Positions 55,030-63,427 of a stretch of DNA of 64,000 nt are shown piece by piece; the first letter of the stretch is position 1; every line of letters begins with the position of its first letter. The DNA comes from JBBQWR01 sp038210495 (lineage in GTDB: Bacteria; Planctomycetota; Planctomycetia; Pirellulales; DATAWG01). The stretch covers positions 1-64,000 of the forward strand of contig JBBQWR010000010.1 in NCBI GenBank assembly GCA_038210495.1. Direction: 5' to 3'. The position numbers and the translations under genes were made by a program. The notes beneath the pieces were generated by a model, which saw only the letters and a list, made by a program, of their open reading frames with translations, searched no databases and was not told the origin of the DNA.

Positions 55030-55408
55030 AGTCGCTCTGACCGGCAAAGTCGGTCCGTGAGATCCGAGAACCTCGACTCACGAAAATCAACTCATTGGTA
55101 TCGCCCGGCGCTCGCCGCTCGACTGGATCGAGCGTGCGAGCGTTTTGCGTTCAGACTCTCAACGTCTCCGCAGCTCCAGAATCCTGCTTCTTGACTTAAA
55201 CTTGCGTGGCGGCACGCGCTATACGGCCTAAATCAGGTCCACCGGGACAGGCAAATGGAGCGATTGCGTTGTCCTTTCCGGAGTTAGGGGAGGGGGCGCG
55301 AATTCTGTTTGAAGTACGGCGATCGCGACGATCAAACGGTAGCGCCCCCATGCCACGAGCCGTCAATGGCGCCGGTAACGGCCGCGAATTGCTTATTAAC
55401 TGCCCGTC
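55030..55408. other. 379-bp spacer between flgE and flbD
   Basis: Apart from the hairpin at 55110-55150, no gene, promoter or palindromic element was identified. A frame at 55206-55412 reading into flbD has no likely start. Confidence 0.4.
55110..55150 (+). terminator. Probable terminator after flgE
   Basis: GCTCGCCGCTCGA (55110-55122) pairs with TCGAGCGTGCGAGC (55128-55141) through a stem with one bulged position, followed by GTTTTGCGTT. It would end the flgB-flgE transcript, implying a second promoter for flbD onward. Confidence 0.55.
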
Positions 55409-55639
55409 ATGATCAAACTCACCCACCTCGGCGGCGAACGATTCGTCCTCAATGCGGAATTGATTCGTTACGTCGAAGCCCGGCCCGATACGTTTGTCAC
55501 GCTCACCAGCGGCGATCGCGTCATCGTCGAAGAGCCTATGGACGAAGTCCTGCGCTTGGCCATCGAATACCAGCGATCCAAACATTTGATCCCCGCCTCG
55601 CCGGCGCCAACCGCTGGACCATTCGCCAGTCGCAATTGA
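55409..55639 (+). CDS. flbD: Flagellar protein FlbD (SwrD-like)
   Basis: A 76-residue protein with the compact FlbD/SwrD pattern: IKLTHLGGERFVLNAELIRY, then VEARPDTFVTLTSGDRVIVE. In Bacillus SwrD raises motor power through the stators; the gene stands between flgE and motA or fliL. The short Pro/Ala-rich end is extra. The family call is firm, its mechanism less so. Confidence 0.92.
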   Translation: MIKLTHLGGERFVLNAELIRYVEARPDTFVTLTSGDRVIVEEPMDEVLRLAIEYQRSKHLIPASPAPTAGPFASRN

Positions 55640-55648
55640 CAACTATCT

Positions 55649-55767
55649 GAGCCCCAACGGGGCGCAAACAAAATAGCCCAGGGCAACGCCCTGGGTAGGA
55701 AAATCGTATTTAAGTCGTCTACCCAGGGCATTGCCCTGGGCTGATATGTTAAGCCCCTTCCGGGCAT
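55649..55767. repeat. CCCAGGGC compound palindrome
   Basis: An inner pair of arms, TAGCCCAGGGCAACGCCCTG (from 55674) and CCCAGGGCATTGCCCTGGGC (from 55721), each itself palindromic, is flanked by GAGCCCCAACGGGGCGC (55649) and AAGCCCCTTCCGGGC (55750). It fills the spacer before motA. Confidence 0.8.
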
Positions 55768-55876
55768 AGGCAACGCGCGATCCAACGTCATCAAATACCG
55801 GCCAATACTCTTCCGACCGTAGTCCCTAGCCGCACCACCCCCTAACCCCTTCCCCTCCCGTCAAGGATTCAAATTC

Positions 55877-56668
55877 ATGGATCTCGCGACCGTCGCCGGA
55901 CTCATCATGGCCTTCTCCATGATGGCCGGCTCGCTGTTGATCATGGGCATGGAAGGTAAAGGCAGCGTCAATTTCGCGGCCTTTATCGACCCGCCGGCCA
56001 TCATGATGGTCATCGGCGGCGGCATCGGCGTGGGCATGGTCGGCTTTCCTTTGCGCAATGTGCTGGGCTTGCCGCGCGTGATTCGCAAAGTGTTCGTCAG
56101 CAGGCCCGAGAACTTGAACCTGCTGATCGAGCAACTGGTCGGATTGGCCGAGACGGCCCGTCGCGACGGACTGCTGGCCCTGGAAAGCAAGGCCGCGGAT
56201 ATCGAAGACCCGTTCATCGCGCTGGGGATTCAAATGGCCGTCGATGGCACGCGGCCCGAGGTCATCGAAGAAGTTATGAAATCGGAAATCACGGCCATGA
56301 GCGCCAGGCACAAGGAAGGCAAGAAGATACTCGAGCTGATCGGCCGCTGCGGTCCCGCGTTCGGCATGATCGCCACGCTGCTGGGCCTGGTGCTGATGCT
56401 CGGCAATTTATCCGAGCCGGAAACGATCGGCCCCTCAATGGCCGTCGCCCTCATTGGCACGCTCTACGGCGCCCTGATGGCCAACCTGATCTGCATTCCG
56501 TTCTCCGAAAAACTCACCGTTCGCAGCCACGAAGAAGTGATGGCTAAAGAAATCGTCCTCCGGGGCATTCTGGCTATCCAATCGGGAGACAACCCGCGCA
56601 CGATCCAACAGCGTCTCAACACCTACCTGCCGCCGAAGCTTAGGCCGGGGGCGCAAGAGGCAGCTTAA
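55877..56668 (+). CDS. motA: Flagellar stator protein MotA
   Basis: A 263-residue protein with four membrane segments, forming the proton channel with MotB. The cytoplasmic loop retains ARRDGLLALESKAADIEDPF with the conserved Arg (R95) and Glu (E103), spaced as E. coli R90 and E98. The proton-path helices (GMIATLLGLVLMLGNL and VALIGTLYGALMANL) are typical. motB follows 36 bp later. Confidence 0.96.
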   Translation: MDLATVAGLIMAFSMMAGSLLIMGMEGKGSVNFAAFIDPPAIMMVIGGGIGVGMVGFPLRNVLGLPRVIRKVFVSRPENLNLLIEQLVGLAETARRDGLLALESKAADIEDPFIALGIQMAVDGTRPEVIEEVMKSEITAMSARHKEGKKILELIGRCGPAFGMIATLLGLVLMLGNLSEPETIGPSMAVALIGTLYGALMANLICIPFSEKLTVRSHEEVMAKEIVLRGILAIQSGDNPRTIQQRLNTYLPPKLRPGAQEAA

Positions 56669-56704
56669 TAGCCGACTAGCCTCTAGCTTCAAGCCTCGCC
56701 CCTC

Positions 56705-57493
56705 ATGCCTATCCAAGACGACCCTCCGCACGAAGGCGCTCCCGAATGGATGGTGTCGTACGCCGATATGATCACCATTCTGATGGCGTTTTTCGTCGTC
56801 ATGTTCTCGATGGCCGGACAGAAAGACGCGAAGCACGAGGACCCGGTCCTGTCGTCGCTGCGGCGTCAGTTCGGTCGCTTCTCCGGACCCGCGAGCAATC
56901 AGCTACTTCCTAGCGGCGCGGGCGCCGTCAAAGTCGGAACGCCGAAAGCGGTCATCCCCCCGAAAGAGACGAAAAATCCCGGCCTTGCCGGCGATCACGT
57001 CCGCGTGATGAACGTCCGCCAAGGAGACCAAGTCACGATCGGCGGCGTGATCTACTTTGAGCCCACGGCGACCGATTTGACCGAAAAGCAACAAGCTCAA
57101 CTTCAAACGATCGCCAAAGATTTAGGCGGCAAACCCCAGAAAATCGAAATTCGCGGCCATACCCTCAATTCTCCACCAACAGGGAACGGCAAAGTTACCG
57201 ACAATTGGGACCTGGCCTACCAGCGATGTCATAAGACTATGCAATACTTAATATCGATGGGCCTGGATCCGCATCGCATTCGCATCGGCGTGGCCGCGCA
57301 GTACGAACCGGTTTACAGCGGCCGGGACGCTCGGCAGATCGAAAAGAACAACCGCGTCGAAGTCTTCATGCTCAACGAATTCTCGCAAGAACCGCGAGAC
57401 GCTGACGAAATCGAAACAGGTCCCCCGCAGCCCGCCAAAGATCGACGCCCCACCGAAACCGCGGCGATCGATCCGGAACCGAAAAACAACTGA
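56705..57493 (+). CDS. motB: Flagellar stator protein MotB
   Basis: A 262-residue protein with a single N-terminal membrane helix. D21 in WMVSYADMITILMAFFVVMF is the proton-binding residue. The periplasmic OmpA-like peptidoglycan-binding domain carries KIEIRGHTLNSPPTG, NWDLAYQRCHKTMQYL and KNNRVEVFML. It ends in a short Pro/Glu-rich tail. It pairs with MotA. Confidence 0.95.
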   Translation: MPIQDDPPHEGAPEWMVSYADMITILMAFFVVMFSMAGQKDAKHEDPVLSSLRRQFGRFSGPASNQLLPSGAGAVKVGTPKAVIPPKETKNPGLAGDHVRVMNVRQGDQVTIGGVIYFEPTATDLTEKQQAQLQTIAKDLGGKPQKIEIRGHTLNSPPTGNGKVTDNWDLAYQRCHKTMQYLISMGLDPHRIRIGVAAQYEPVYSGRDARQIEKNNRVEVFMLNEFSQEPRDADEIETGPPQPAKDRRPTETAAIDPEPKNN

Positions 57494-57564
57494 GTGGCTG
57501 TCCGGGGACGATAAGACGATTTATCCAAATCCATTACGAGTTTATTAAGCGAATCGAGACGATC

Positions 57565-58203
57565 ATGGCCGAACATGCCGCTGCTGCTGGCGCCAATTCC
57601 GATGCCGCGGGAAAGAAATCGATGTCAAAAATCAAAATAGGCGCGATCGTCGGCGCGATTGTGCTCGTGCAGTGCGTGCTAGCGTACCTGTATTTGCCTA
57701 GCGGCGAATCATCGGCTAAAGCCGAATCCAAAAAGGATTCTACCCCGGCCCACGGCGCCAAAACCGACAAAGACTCCGCTGGCGCCGGCGACTCCCGGGC
57801 GGAGCAGCGCGAGGTCGATCTCGGCAAATTCAGCTTGACCACATTCGACGCCAACTCGAATACCACCATGCTGATCGATTTCCACTTGTTCGGCGCGGTC
57901 GCGGTCGAGCACGACGAGAAAGACGCCAAGGGAGACGCCGGCCACGAGGCACACGGCCATCCTGGTAAACCGGGCGAAGGGGGCGATGAGGACAATTCCA
58001 ACTTCGGCAAACTGTTCCACAAAAACAAAAACAGGTTTCGCGACCAAGTGATCGTGATCCTGCGCAATGCTCAGATGTCCGACCTCGCGGACCCCAGTTT
58101 GGGATTGATTAAAAGGCAGATTTTGGCGAAAACTAACTCGCTGTTTGGGGAGCCCGTCTTGAAAGACGTGCTCTTCAGCGATTTCGCCGTCGTCCAGCAA
58201 TAG
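57565..58203 (+). CDS. fliL: Flagellar basal body-associated protein FliL
   Basis: A 212-residue protein. One membrane helix (about 24-45, KIGAIVGAIVLVQCVLAYLY) is followed by a charged linker, the beta-rich FliL domain (VDLGKFSLTTFDANSNTTML), a His/Gly/Lys/Asp-rich insertion and the closing helix-strand DPSLGLIKRQILAKTNSLFG and VLKDVLFSDFAVVQ. FliL strengthens stators around the rotor. The insertion is longer than usual. fliM would normally be the next gene but is absent. Confidence 0.82.
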   Translation: MAEHAAAAGANSDAAGKKSMSKIKIGAIVGAIVLVQCVLAYLYLPSGESSAKAESKKDSTPAHGAKTDKDSAGAGDSRAEQREVDLGKFSLTTFDANSNTTMLIDFHLFGAVAVEHDEKDAKGDAGHEAHGHPGKPGEGGDEDNSNFGKLFHKNKNRFRDQVIVILRNAQMSDLADPSLGLIKRQILAKTNSLFGEPVLKDVLFSDFAVVQQ

Positions 58204-58340
58204 CCGTGGGCTCTTTGGGCCACGTCGGCTAAAGTTGGCGAAGGATCACTCGGACGTGGAACGTCGCAATCATAGTGCGATGCAGCGCCCGGGCGACGGC
58301 CTAACTTTGCTGCCGACGCTGCCACGAGGAATGGATTCCC

Positions 58341-58994
58341 ATGGCCGATGGATCAGAACTCGTCAACCCGGACGAGATCAGTCAAATTTTGAATCAGGCC
58401 AAGTCGGCTGCTGCGCCAAGTCTATCCGCCGATCACTCGGCGAAACTTCGTCAGGACGAGATCGAAGAGCTGATCAAAGAGAATTCCGTCGGCGGCGCTA
58501 AGCCGAATGCCGGCGGATCGCCGATCGCCGCGCCGACTGGTGGATATAGTTCTGGCGCAAGCGGGGGTTCACCTCGACCGCACGATTCGGTCGGCAATAT
58601 CGCTCCCGGCGATCTCGACTATCTTCTCAGTCAAGCCGAGCAGGCGCTGGCCTCGATCAACGCTCCGTCCAGCAGCGATCCACCGCCGGGCGTGATTCCT
58701 TTTCGGCTCGTCGATTTTTCCGGCGCGCCGGCATCGACCGACAACGCCACGCTCGAGTTGGTGCGCGACGTGGAGCTGGATGTGAAAATCGAGCTTGGCC
58801 GAACACACATGTATCTGGAAGACGTGCTCAAGCTCAGCAAGGGCGCCGTGGTGCCACTCGACAAGTTGGCCGGCGATCCCGTGGACATTTATGTCAATGG
58901 GCGGCTGATCGCGCGCGGTGAAGTGTTGATTCTGAACGACAATTTTTGCGTCCGCGTTGCCGAGCTAGTTGCCGGCGAACCCATGGCGACCTAA
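58341..58994 (+). CDS. fliN: Flagellar motor switch protein FliN with three FliM/FliY-like short motifs
   Basis: A 217-residue protein, almost double the length of E. coli FliN. The C-terminal SpoA domain (about 137-210) is clear: LELVRDVELDVKIELGRTHM, LKLSKGAVVPLDKLAGDPVD and RGEVLILNDNFCVRV. The N-terminal half carries three related short motifs: DEISQILNQA (11-20), QDEIEELIKEN (38-48) and GDLDYLLSQAEQ (90-101), similar to the LSQDEIDALL CheY-P-binding peptide of FliM and FliY. The middle CheC-like domain of FliM and FliY is absent. No fliM gene exists in the 137 bp before it. A Shine-Dalgarno (GAGGAA) precedes the start. Confidence 0.92.
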   Translation: MADGSELVNPDEISQILNQAKSAAAPSLSADHSAKLRQDEIEELIKENSVGGAKPNAGGSPIAAPTGGYSSGASGGSPRPHDSVGNIAPGDLDYLLSQAEQALASINAPSSSDPPPGVIPFRLVDFSGAPASTDNATLELVRDVELDVKIELGRTHMYLEDVLKLSKGAVVPLDKLAGDPVDIYVNGRLIARGEVLILNDNFCVRVAELVAGEPMAT

Positions 58995-59009
58995 CTCGAA
59001 TGGATCACG

Positions 59010-59822
59010 ATGGCTCAAAGGACTGGGCCGAAAACGCAGGACGCCATGCTCGCCCCGCGCGGGTTGGTGCTGGCGATCGCGCTCGGCGTTGTAGCGCTGA
59101 TGGGCGAGCGAATCCGGGCTGCGCCGCCATCGTTCGACGCGCCCGATCTTTTGCATCCGGCGATCTCGATTGAGCCGCGTCCGATCGGCGACCGCGCGCC
59201 GCCGGTGAATCACTCGCGACAGGATCATCGCGACGAAGTTGTGATGCCGGCCACCTATCAAACGTCGGCCAGTGGAACAGCGCCGGCGAATTCCCGAGCG
59301 CCCGCGCATCCGCTCGATCCGATGCCCATTGCCGGCGCGCAGGACAAGGGGGGCCAAGACAAAGGGGGCTCGCGGATCGCGCATCGCGATGCGCCGGCCA
59401 GTCCCAGCGCCCTGCCCGCCCTGCTGAGCATGTTCGGCAGCTTGGCCGTTGTGCTTGGTTTGTTCTTCGGCGTGCTGTGGATCATGCGCCGGGGGATGCC
59501 CAAAGGCACGCGAGCCTTGCCCGGCGAAGTCGTCGAATCGCTCGGCCGAGCCCCTCTCGCCGGGCGACAACAAATGCATCTGATTCGTTTTGGCCAGAAA
59601 CTATTGCTCGTATCGCTCTCGCCCAGTGGCGCGGAAACCTTGTCGGAAATCACCGATCCGGCCGAGGTCGATCGCCTCGCCGGGCTTTGCCAGCAGACGC
59701 ACTCCCAATCGGCGACCGGCGCGTTTCGCCAAGTGCTCAAGCAATTCGGCCAAGACCGCTCGTTCTCATGGCCGAAAGCCAATCGCAGCGCAGCCTCCGC
59801 CGTGGAGGATAGCCATGTTTAG
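59010..59822 (+). CDS. fliO: Flagellar biosynthesis protein FliO
   Basis: A 270-residue membrane protein. An N-terminal hydrophobic stretch (about 17-32) is followed by a long extracytoplasmic region, then the single FliO helix (about 134-156, ALLSMFGSLAVVLGLFFGVL) and the short cytoplasmic domain (PGEVVESLGRAPLAGRQQM, HLIRFGQKLLLVSLSPSGAE). FliO helps assemble the FliP ring. The extracytoplasmic part is long for the family. fliP starts before the fliO stop. Confidence 0.85.
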   Translation: MAQRTGPKTQDAMLAPRGLVLAIALGVVALMGERIRAAPPSFDAPDLLHPAISIEPRPIGDRAPPVNHSRQDHRDEVVMPATYQTSASGTAPANSRAPAHPLDPMPIAGAQDKGGQDKGGSRIAHRDAPASPSALPALLSMFGSLAVVLGLFFGVLWIMRRGMPKGTRALPGEVVESLGRAPLAGRQQMHLIRFGQKLLLVSLSPSGAETLSEITDPAEVDRLAGLCQQTHSQSATGAFRQVLKQFGQDRSFSWPKANRSAASAVEDSHV

Positions 59823-60720
59823 GATTGCCCGAGGTATTCTGGGAGCCCGGGGCTGGCAGCGTCCTCGCCAAAGCCCCGGAGAGTGGTCTCGTCCTGCAGA
59901 GCGAACTCCATCGCGCCCGCGCCGCTACCTTCAATGCCTCGTCATGCTGATCGTCGGCCTCGCGATCGTCCATCCGGTCTCCGCTCAAGAAAAGCCCAAC
60001 GCCGGCGCGAAGATCGAACTGCCCGCCGGTCTCGCCGGCGGACCCGAGCAATGGACGAGCCCCGACGGCCTCAGCTCCGCGCTGCAGGTCATGCTGCTGA
60101 TGACCGTGATCAGCCTCGCTCCGGCCGTGCTGCTGATGACGACTTGTTTCGTACGGATCGTCGTGGTGCTCGGCCTGCTGCGGCAGGCCCTCGGCACGCA
60201 GCAGTTGCCTCCTGGCCAGGTGCTCACTTCGATTGCCATGTTTTTGACATTCATGGTGATGACTCCCGTCTGGAAGCAGGTGTACGATCGCGGCATCGCT
60301 CCTTATACGCAGCGGCAGATTGGTCTCGAACAAGCCTGGACCGACGGCATTGCTCCGATCCGTCGGTTCATGGTTCAGCAAATCGAGCGGACGGGCAACG
60401 AAGCGGACATTCGGATGTTTTTCCGCTACATGCCCGAGGGAACGCACGCGTGGACCGATTACAACGAAGTGCCGCTGCAAGTGCTGCTCTCGGCATTCAT
60501 GCTGAGCGAATTGAAAACTTCGTTCCTGATCGGCTTCCAAATTTACTTGCCGTTCATGATTCTCGACATCGTGATCGCGAGCGTCACGATCTCGATGGGC
60601 ATGATGATGCTGCCGCCGGTGCTGATTTCGCTACCGTTCAAATTACTGCTATTCGTGCTGGTCGACGGTTGGCATTTGGTGGTCGACATGCTGTTGCAGA
60701 GTTTTCAGCGGTTCACGTAG
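59815..60720 (+). CDS. fliP: Flagellar biosynthesis protein FliP
   Basis: About 301 residues from the ATG at 59815, which overlaps fliO and has GGAGG ahead. It is a core export-gate protein with several hydrophobic segments: LQVMLLMTVISLAPAVLLMT, LTSIAMFLTFMVMTPVW, LKTSFLIGFQIYLPFMILD and PVLISLPFKLLLFVLVDGW. The first 43 residues include the peptide ARGWQRPRQSPGE, encoded by palindromic element copy E, before a signal-like stretch (MLIVGLAIVHPVSAQ). Translation could instead start at the ATG at 59944, which would exclude the element. Confidence 0.95.
   Translation: MFRIARGILGARGWQRPRQSPGEWSRPAERTPSRPRRYLQCLVMLIVGLAIVHPVSAQEKPNAGAKIELPAGLAGGPEQWTSPDGLSSALQVMLLMTVISLAPAVLLMTTCFVRIVVVLGLLRQALGTQQLPPGQVLTSIAMFLTFMVMTPVWKQVYDRGIAPYTQRQIGLEQAWTDGIAPIRRFMVQQIERTGNEADIRMFFRYMPEGTHAWTDYNEVPLQVLLSAFMLSELKTSFLIGFQIYLPFMILDIVIASVTISMGMMMLPPVLISLPFKLLLFVLVDGWHLVVDMLLQSFQRFT
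59845..59880. repeat. Dispersed palindromic element, copy E (half), inside fliP
   Basis: AGCCCGGGGCTGGCAGCGTC and GCCAAAGCCCCGGA match the left half of the element family. It lies in the 5' part of fliP and encodes ARGWQRPRQSPGE if the upstream start is used. Confidence 0.75.
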
Positions 60721-60727
60721 CGAGCGA

Positions 60728-60868
60728 AAGGGGTTAGGGGTGATGGGGCTAGGGGCTAGGGAAGGCAACGAAGCAGACGAGCAGCAGGTTGACCCCACTC
60801 CTGTCCCCCGCAGTGAAGCCGCGCCCCGGTCCTCCCTGGTCCCTAGCCCCACCACCCCTCGTCCCTCG
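60728..60868. repeat. GGGGCTAGGGG imperfect inverted repeat before fliQ
   Basis: GGGGTTAGGGGTGATGGGGC (60730) and the following CTAGGGGCTAGGG answer CCCTAGCCCCACCACCCC at 60841. The arms are imperfect. A fragment of the same kind (CCCTAGCCGCACCACCCCC) lies before motA near 55826. Nothing else was seen in the fliP-fliQ spacer. Confidence 0.6.
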
Positions 60869-60888
60869 CGCCACAGTAGTTTTCTTCC

Positions 60889-61167
60889 ATGAATTCACCC
60901 GAATCCGTTGACTTCATCGTCGAGCTCATGCGCCAAGCGATCATTACGACGCTCTGGCTGGCGGCGCCGGCGCTGGTCTCGGGAATGGTCGTCGGGTTGT
61001 TAATCGGGTTGGCCCAGGCGGTAACGCAAATTCAAGAGCAGACCGTCGTGTTCGTGCCCAAGCTGATCGCGATGGTGCTCGTACTCAGCTTCACGCTTCC
61101 GTGGCTCATCAATCAGCTCGTGCAGTATTCGCACGATCTGATTGCGAGCATTCCGCAAAATCTCTAA
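60889..61167 (+). CDS. fliQ: Flagellar biosynthesis protein FliQ
   Basis: A 92-residue protein with two membrane helices (about 14-40 and 50-75) and the FliQ pattern VDFIVELMRQAIITTLWLAA, GLLIGLAQAVTQIQEQT. It forms the export gate with FliP and FliR. The gene order fliP-fliQ-fliR-flhB is universal. Confidence 0.95.
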   Translation: MNSPESVDFIVELMRQAIITTLWLAAPALVSGMVVGLLIGLAQAVTQIQEQTVVFVPKLIAMVLVLSFTLPWLINQLVQYSHDLIASIPQNL

Positions 61168-61211
61168 GGTTCGCGTTTTCCAGACAGACCACGATCCCAA
61201 GGTCGCTTGCC

Positions 61212-62018
61212 ATGGCGTGGCTCGAAACGCTATACCTCAATCCGTTTGTCCTATTTACCTTCGTGCTGGCACGGGTTAGCGGCATCGTCACGACGGCGCC
61301 CATTTTCACGGGCGATCACATTCCCGTCCGCGTCCGGGCGATGCTTGCCGTGAGTCTCGCGCTATTGCTAACGCCCTTGCAATGGGGCAAGCCGATCGCA
61401 CAACTCGAGAATCTGCCGGACTATGCCATCTTGATGGCCGGTGAGCTTCTAATCGGAGTGGTGCTGGGCTTGGGCGTCATGATTCTCATGTCCGGCTTGC
61501 AACTCGCCGGGCAGGTGATCGCGCAGATGAGCGGCATGGCCCTGGCGGATGTGCTCAGTCCCGGCACGGACGCGGAAGTCCCCTTGTTCTCGAACATGCT
61601 CTACATGGTGGCGATGGCCGTGTTCGTCGTCATCGGGGGCCACCGCGTGCTGCTCGACGCCCTGCTGCACACGTTTGTGTCGCTGCCGATCGGTCATGGC
61701 CCCGCGACCGAGTCGCTCGGACAGCTGGTCGTCACACTGATGTCGGCCAGCTTTGCGCTCGGTATCCGGGCGGCGGCGCCCGCGATGGTGGCCCTGCTCC
61801 TCGCCACGCTCGTGCTCGGCTTAGTTGGACGCACGTTGCCGCAGTTGAACATCCTGGTGCTCGGCTTCGGCGTAAATTCGCTCGTGACAATGGGCGCCCT
61901 GATTGTTTCGATCGGTGCGATCGCTTGGCTGTTTCAAGATTACTTCGAGCCGACTTTGCAGGCGGCCATCTCGGCTCTGACGGCCAGCGTCGCGCCCAGC
62001 CTATCGTCGAGTCCCTAG
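61212..62018 (+). CDS. fliR: Flagellar biosynthesis protein FliR
   Basis: A 268-residue membrane protein from the ATG at 61212, with about six hydrophobic segments and the FliR pattern FVLFTFVLARVSGIVTTAPI, MIEL-type loop equivalents and QLAGQVIAQMSGMALADVLS. It completes the export gate with FliP and FliQ. flhB follows after a spacer of about 190 bp that holds two short palindromes. Confidence 0.94.
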   Translation: MAWLETLYLNPFVLFTFVLARVSGIVTTAPIFTGDHIPVRVRAMLAVSLALLLTPLQWGKPIAQLENLPDYAILMAGELLIGVVLGLGVMILMSGLQLAGQVIAQMSGMALADVLSPGTDAEVPLFSNMLYMVAMAVFVVIGGHRVLLDALLHTFVSLPIGHGPATESLGQLVVTLMSASFALGIRAAAPAMVALLLATLVLGLVGRTLPQLNILVLGFGVNSLVTMGALIVSIGAIAWLFQDYFEPTLQAAISALTASVAPSLSSSP

Positions 62019-62056
62019 CGATGAGGGCATCGTTCATTGTTCATCGTTTGAAACCT

Positions 62057-62102
62057 TTGTCGCGCGACAAAAAACATGATGCCTGCATCCCAGCAGGGAT
62101 GC
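62057..62102. promoter_or_regulatory. Palindromes upstream of flhB
   Basis: TTGTCGCGCGACAA (62057-62070) is a perfect 14-bp palindrome, and GCATCCCAGCAGGGATGC (62085-62102) forms a hairpin. Both lie in the fliR-flhB spacer and might be an operator or an mRNA structure; nothing further can be said. Confidence 0.4.
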
Positions 62103-62211
62103 AAACGGTAAAGCATGAAGACCAGCCGGAAGTGCTGGACAAGCCAACAGTGTCGCCCGATCCGTCCGATCGCTTTTGTATATTCCGCTTAACCAATAAA
62201 AATCCCGCGCC

Positions 62212-63288
62212 ATGCCAGAGCAGTCCGGCGACAAGACTCAGGACGCGACCCCGCACCGACGCCAACAGGCTCGAGATGAGGGGCAGATCGTACAGAGCCA
62301 GGACTTGGCTTCGGCGATCATCTTGGTCGTGGCGATCAGTTGGTTTTTGATGGCCGGCATGGGATTGGTCGAATTCTTCGCGGCCTATGCCTCGCGGCAA
62401 CTCGGGGGCGAGGCCTGGCTATCGATCGATGTTGGCCTCGTGAGCGAGCATACCCAAACCCTGCTTGAGCAATTGGCCAAAAGCGCGATGCCATTTTTGG
62501 CGACCGTTCTGATCGCCGGCGTCGTTGCCCATTTGGCTCAATTCGGGTTCTTGTTCGTTCCCGACCGTTTGATGCCCGACTTTCAGCGAGTGAACCCCTT
62601 GGCCGGTTTCGGCCGACTATTCGCTCTGCCGAATTTCGTGCGCCTTGGATTCGGCATCATCAAGATATTGATCGTGGCGGCCGTTGCATTCTGGAATCTC
62701 TATAGTCGCCGCGAGGAGATTCTAGGCGCGGCCGCGCTCGACCTGCCGCAAATTGCCGCGTTTCTGGTCGATATCGTGCTTTGGACCAGCCTCAAAATCG
62801 CCGGCGCGCTGCTGATTCTGGCTCTGCTCGATTACTTATTCCAGTGGTGGCAGCACGAGCAGACACTCAAGATGACTCCGCAGGAAGTTCGCGAAGAGAT
62901 GCGCAATATGCAAGGCGATCCGCAAGTCGCCGCTCGTCGCCGCGTCGTGCAGCGGCAATTGATTCTCAATCGCCTGCAACAGTCGGTGCCCAAGGCCGAC
63001 GTGATCATCACCAATCCCACCGAGCTGGCCATCGCCGTGGAATACGACCCGGAGACGATGGCCGCGCCGGTCGTGCTCGCCAAAGGCGCGGGTCTGATGG
63101 CCCAGCGGATTCGGCGTCTAGCTCTGGAGAATGGGGTGCCGATCGTCGAGCGCAAGCCGCTCGCCCAATCGCTCTACAAGCAGGTCGAGGTCAATCGGCC
63201 GATTCCCGATTCGATGTACGCCGCCGTCGCCGAAGTGCTGGCCTACGTCTATCAACTCAAGGGCAAGACCCTGCCGCGACAAGCGTGA
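62212..63288 (+). CDS. flhB: Flagellar biosynthesis protein FlhB
   Basis: A 358-residue export-switch protein with four membrane helices (about 33-55, 92-118, 142-165, 185-212) and a cytoplasmic domain. The autocleavage motif NPTH of FlhB/YscU proteins reads NPTE here (268-271, in VIITNPTELAIAVEYDP). N-P is kept, so cleavage remains possible, but the usual His is Glu. The C-terminal segment (PIVERKPLAQSLYKQVEVN) is normal. flhA is not in the window. Confidence 0.92.
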   Translation: MPEQSGDKTQDATPHRRQQARDEGQIVQSQDLASAIILVVAISWFLMAGMGLVEFFAAYASRQLGGEAWLSIDVGLVSEHTQTLLEQLAKSAMPFLATVLIAGVVAHLAQFGFLFVPDRLMPDFQRVNPLAGFGRLFALPNFVRLGFGIIKILIVAAVAFWNLYSRREEILGAAALDLPQIAAFLVDIVLWTSLKIAGALLILALLDYLFQWWQHEQTLKMTPQEVREEMRNMQGDPQVAARRRVVQRQLILNRLQQSVPKADVIITNPTELAIAVEYDPETMAAPVVLAKGAGLMAQRIRRLALENGVPIVERKPLAQSLYKQVEVNRPIPDSMYAAVAEVLAYVYQLKGKTLPRQA

Positions 63289-63427
63289 TTCGCGGAGCCC
63301 TCGCGTTCGCAATTTGCGATTTCTTTTAGATAAGAACTGCCTACAAAAACGCCGGGCCCTTCTCCCAGGCGGTTTTGTGCGAGCTTCTCAGGTGGCTACA
63401 ATTGGGTGTCACTGAAATTGGATCCGC

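Noticed and set aside
58204..58340. A hidden or truncated fliM between fliL and fliN
   Set aside because: Only 137 bp are available, and no frame there resembles FliM; the absence is therefore reported as a finding.
61266..61281. A sigma-54-like word (TGGCACGGGTTAGCGG)
   Set aside because: The GG-to-GC distance is 9 bp and not 10, and it lies within fliR.
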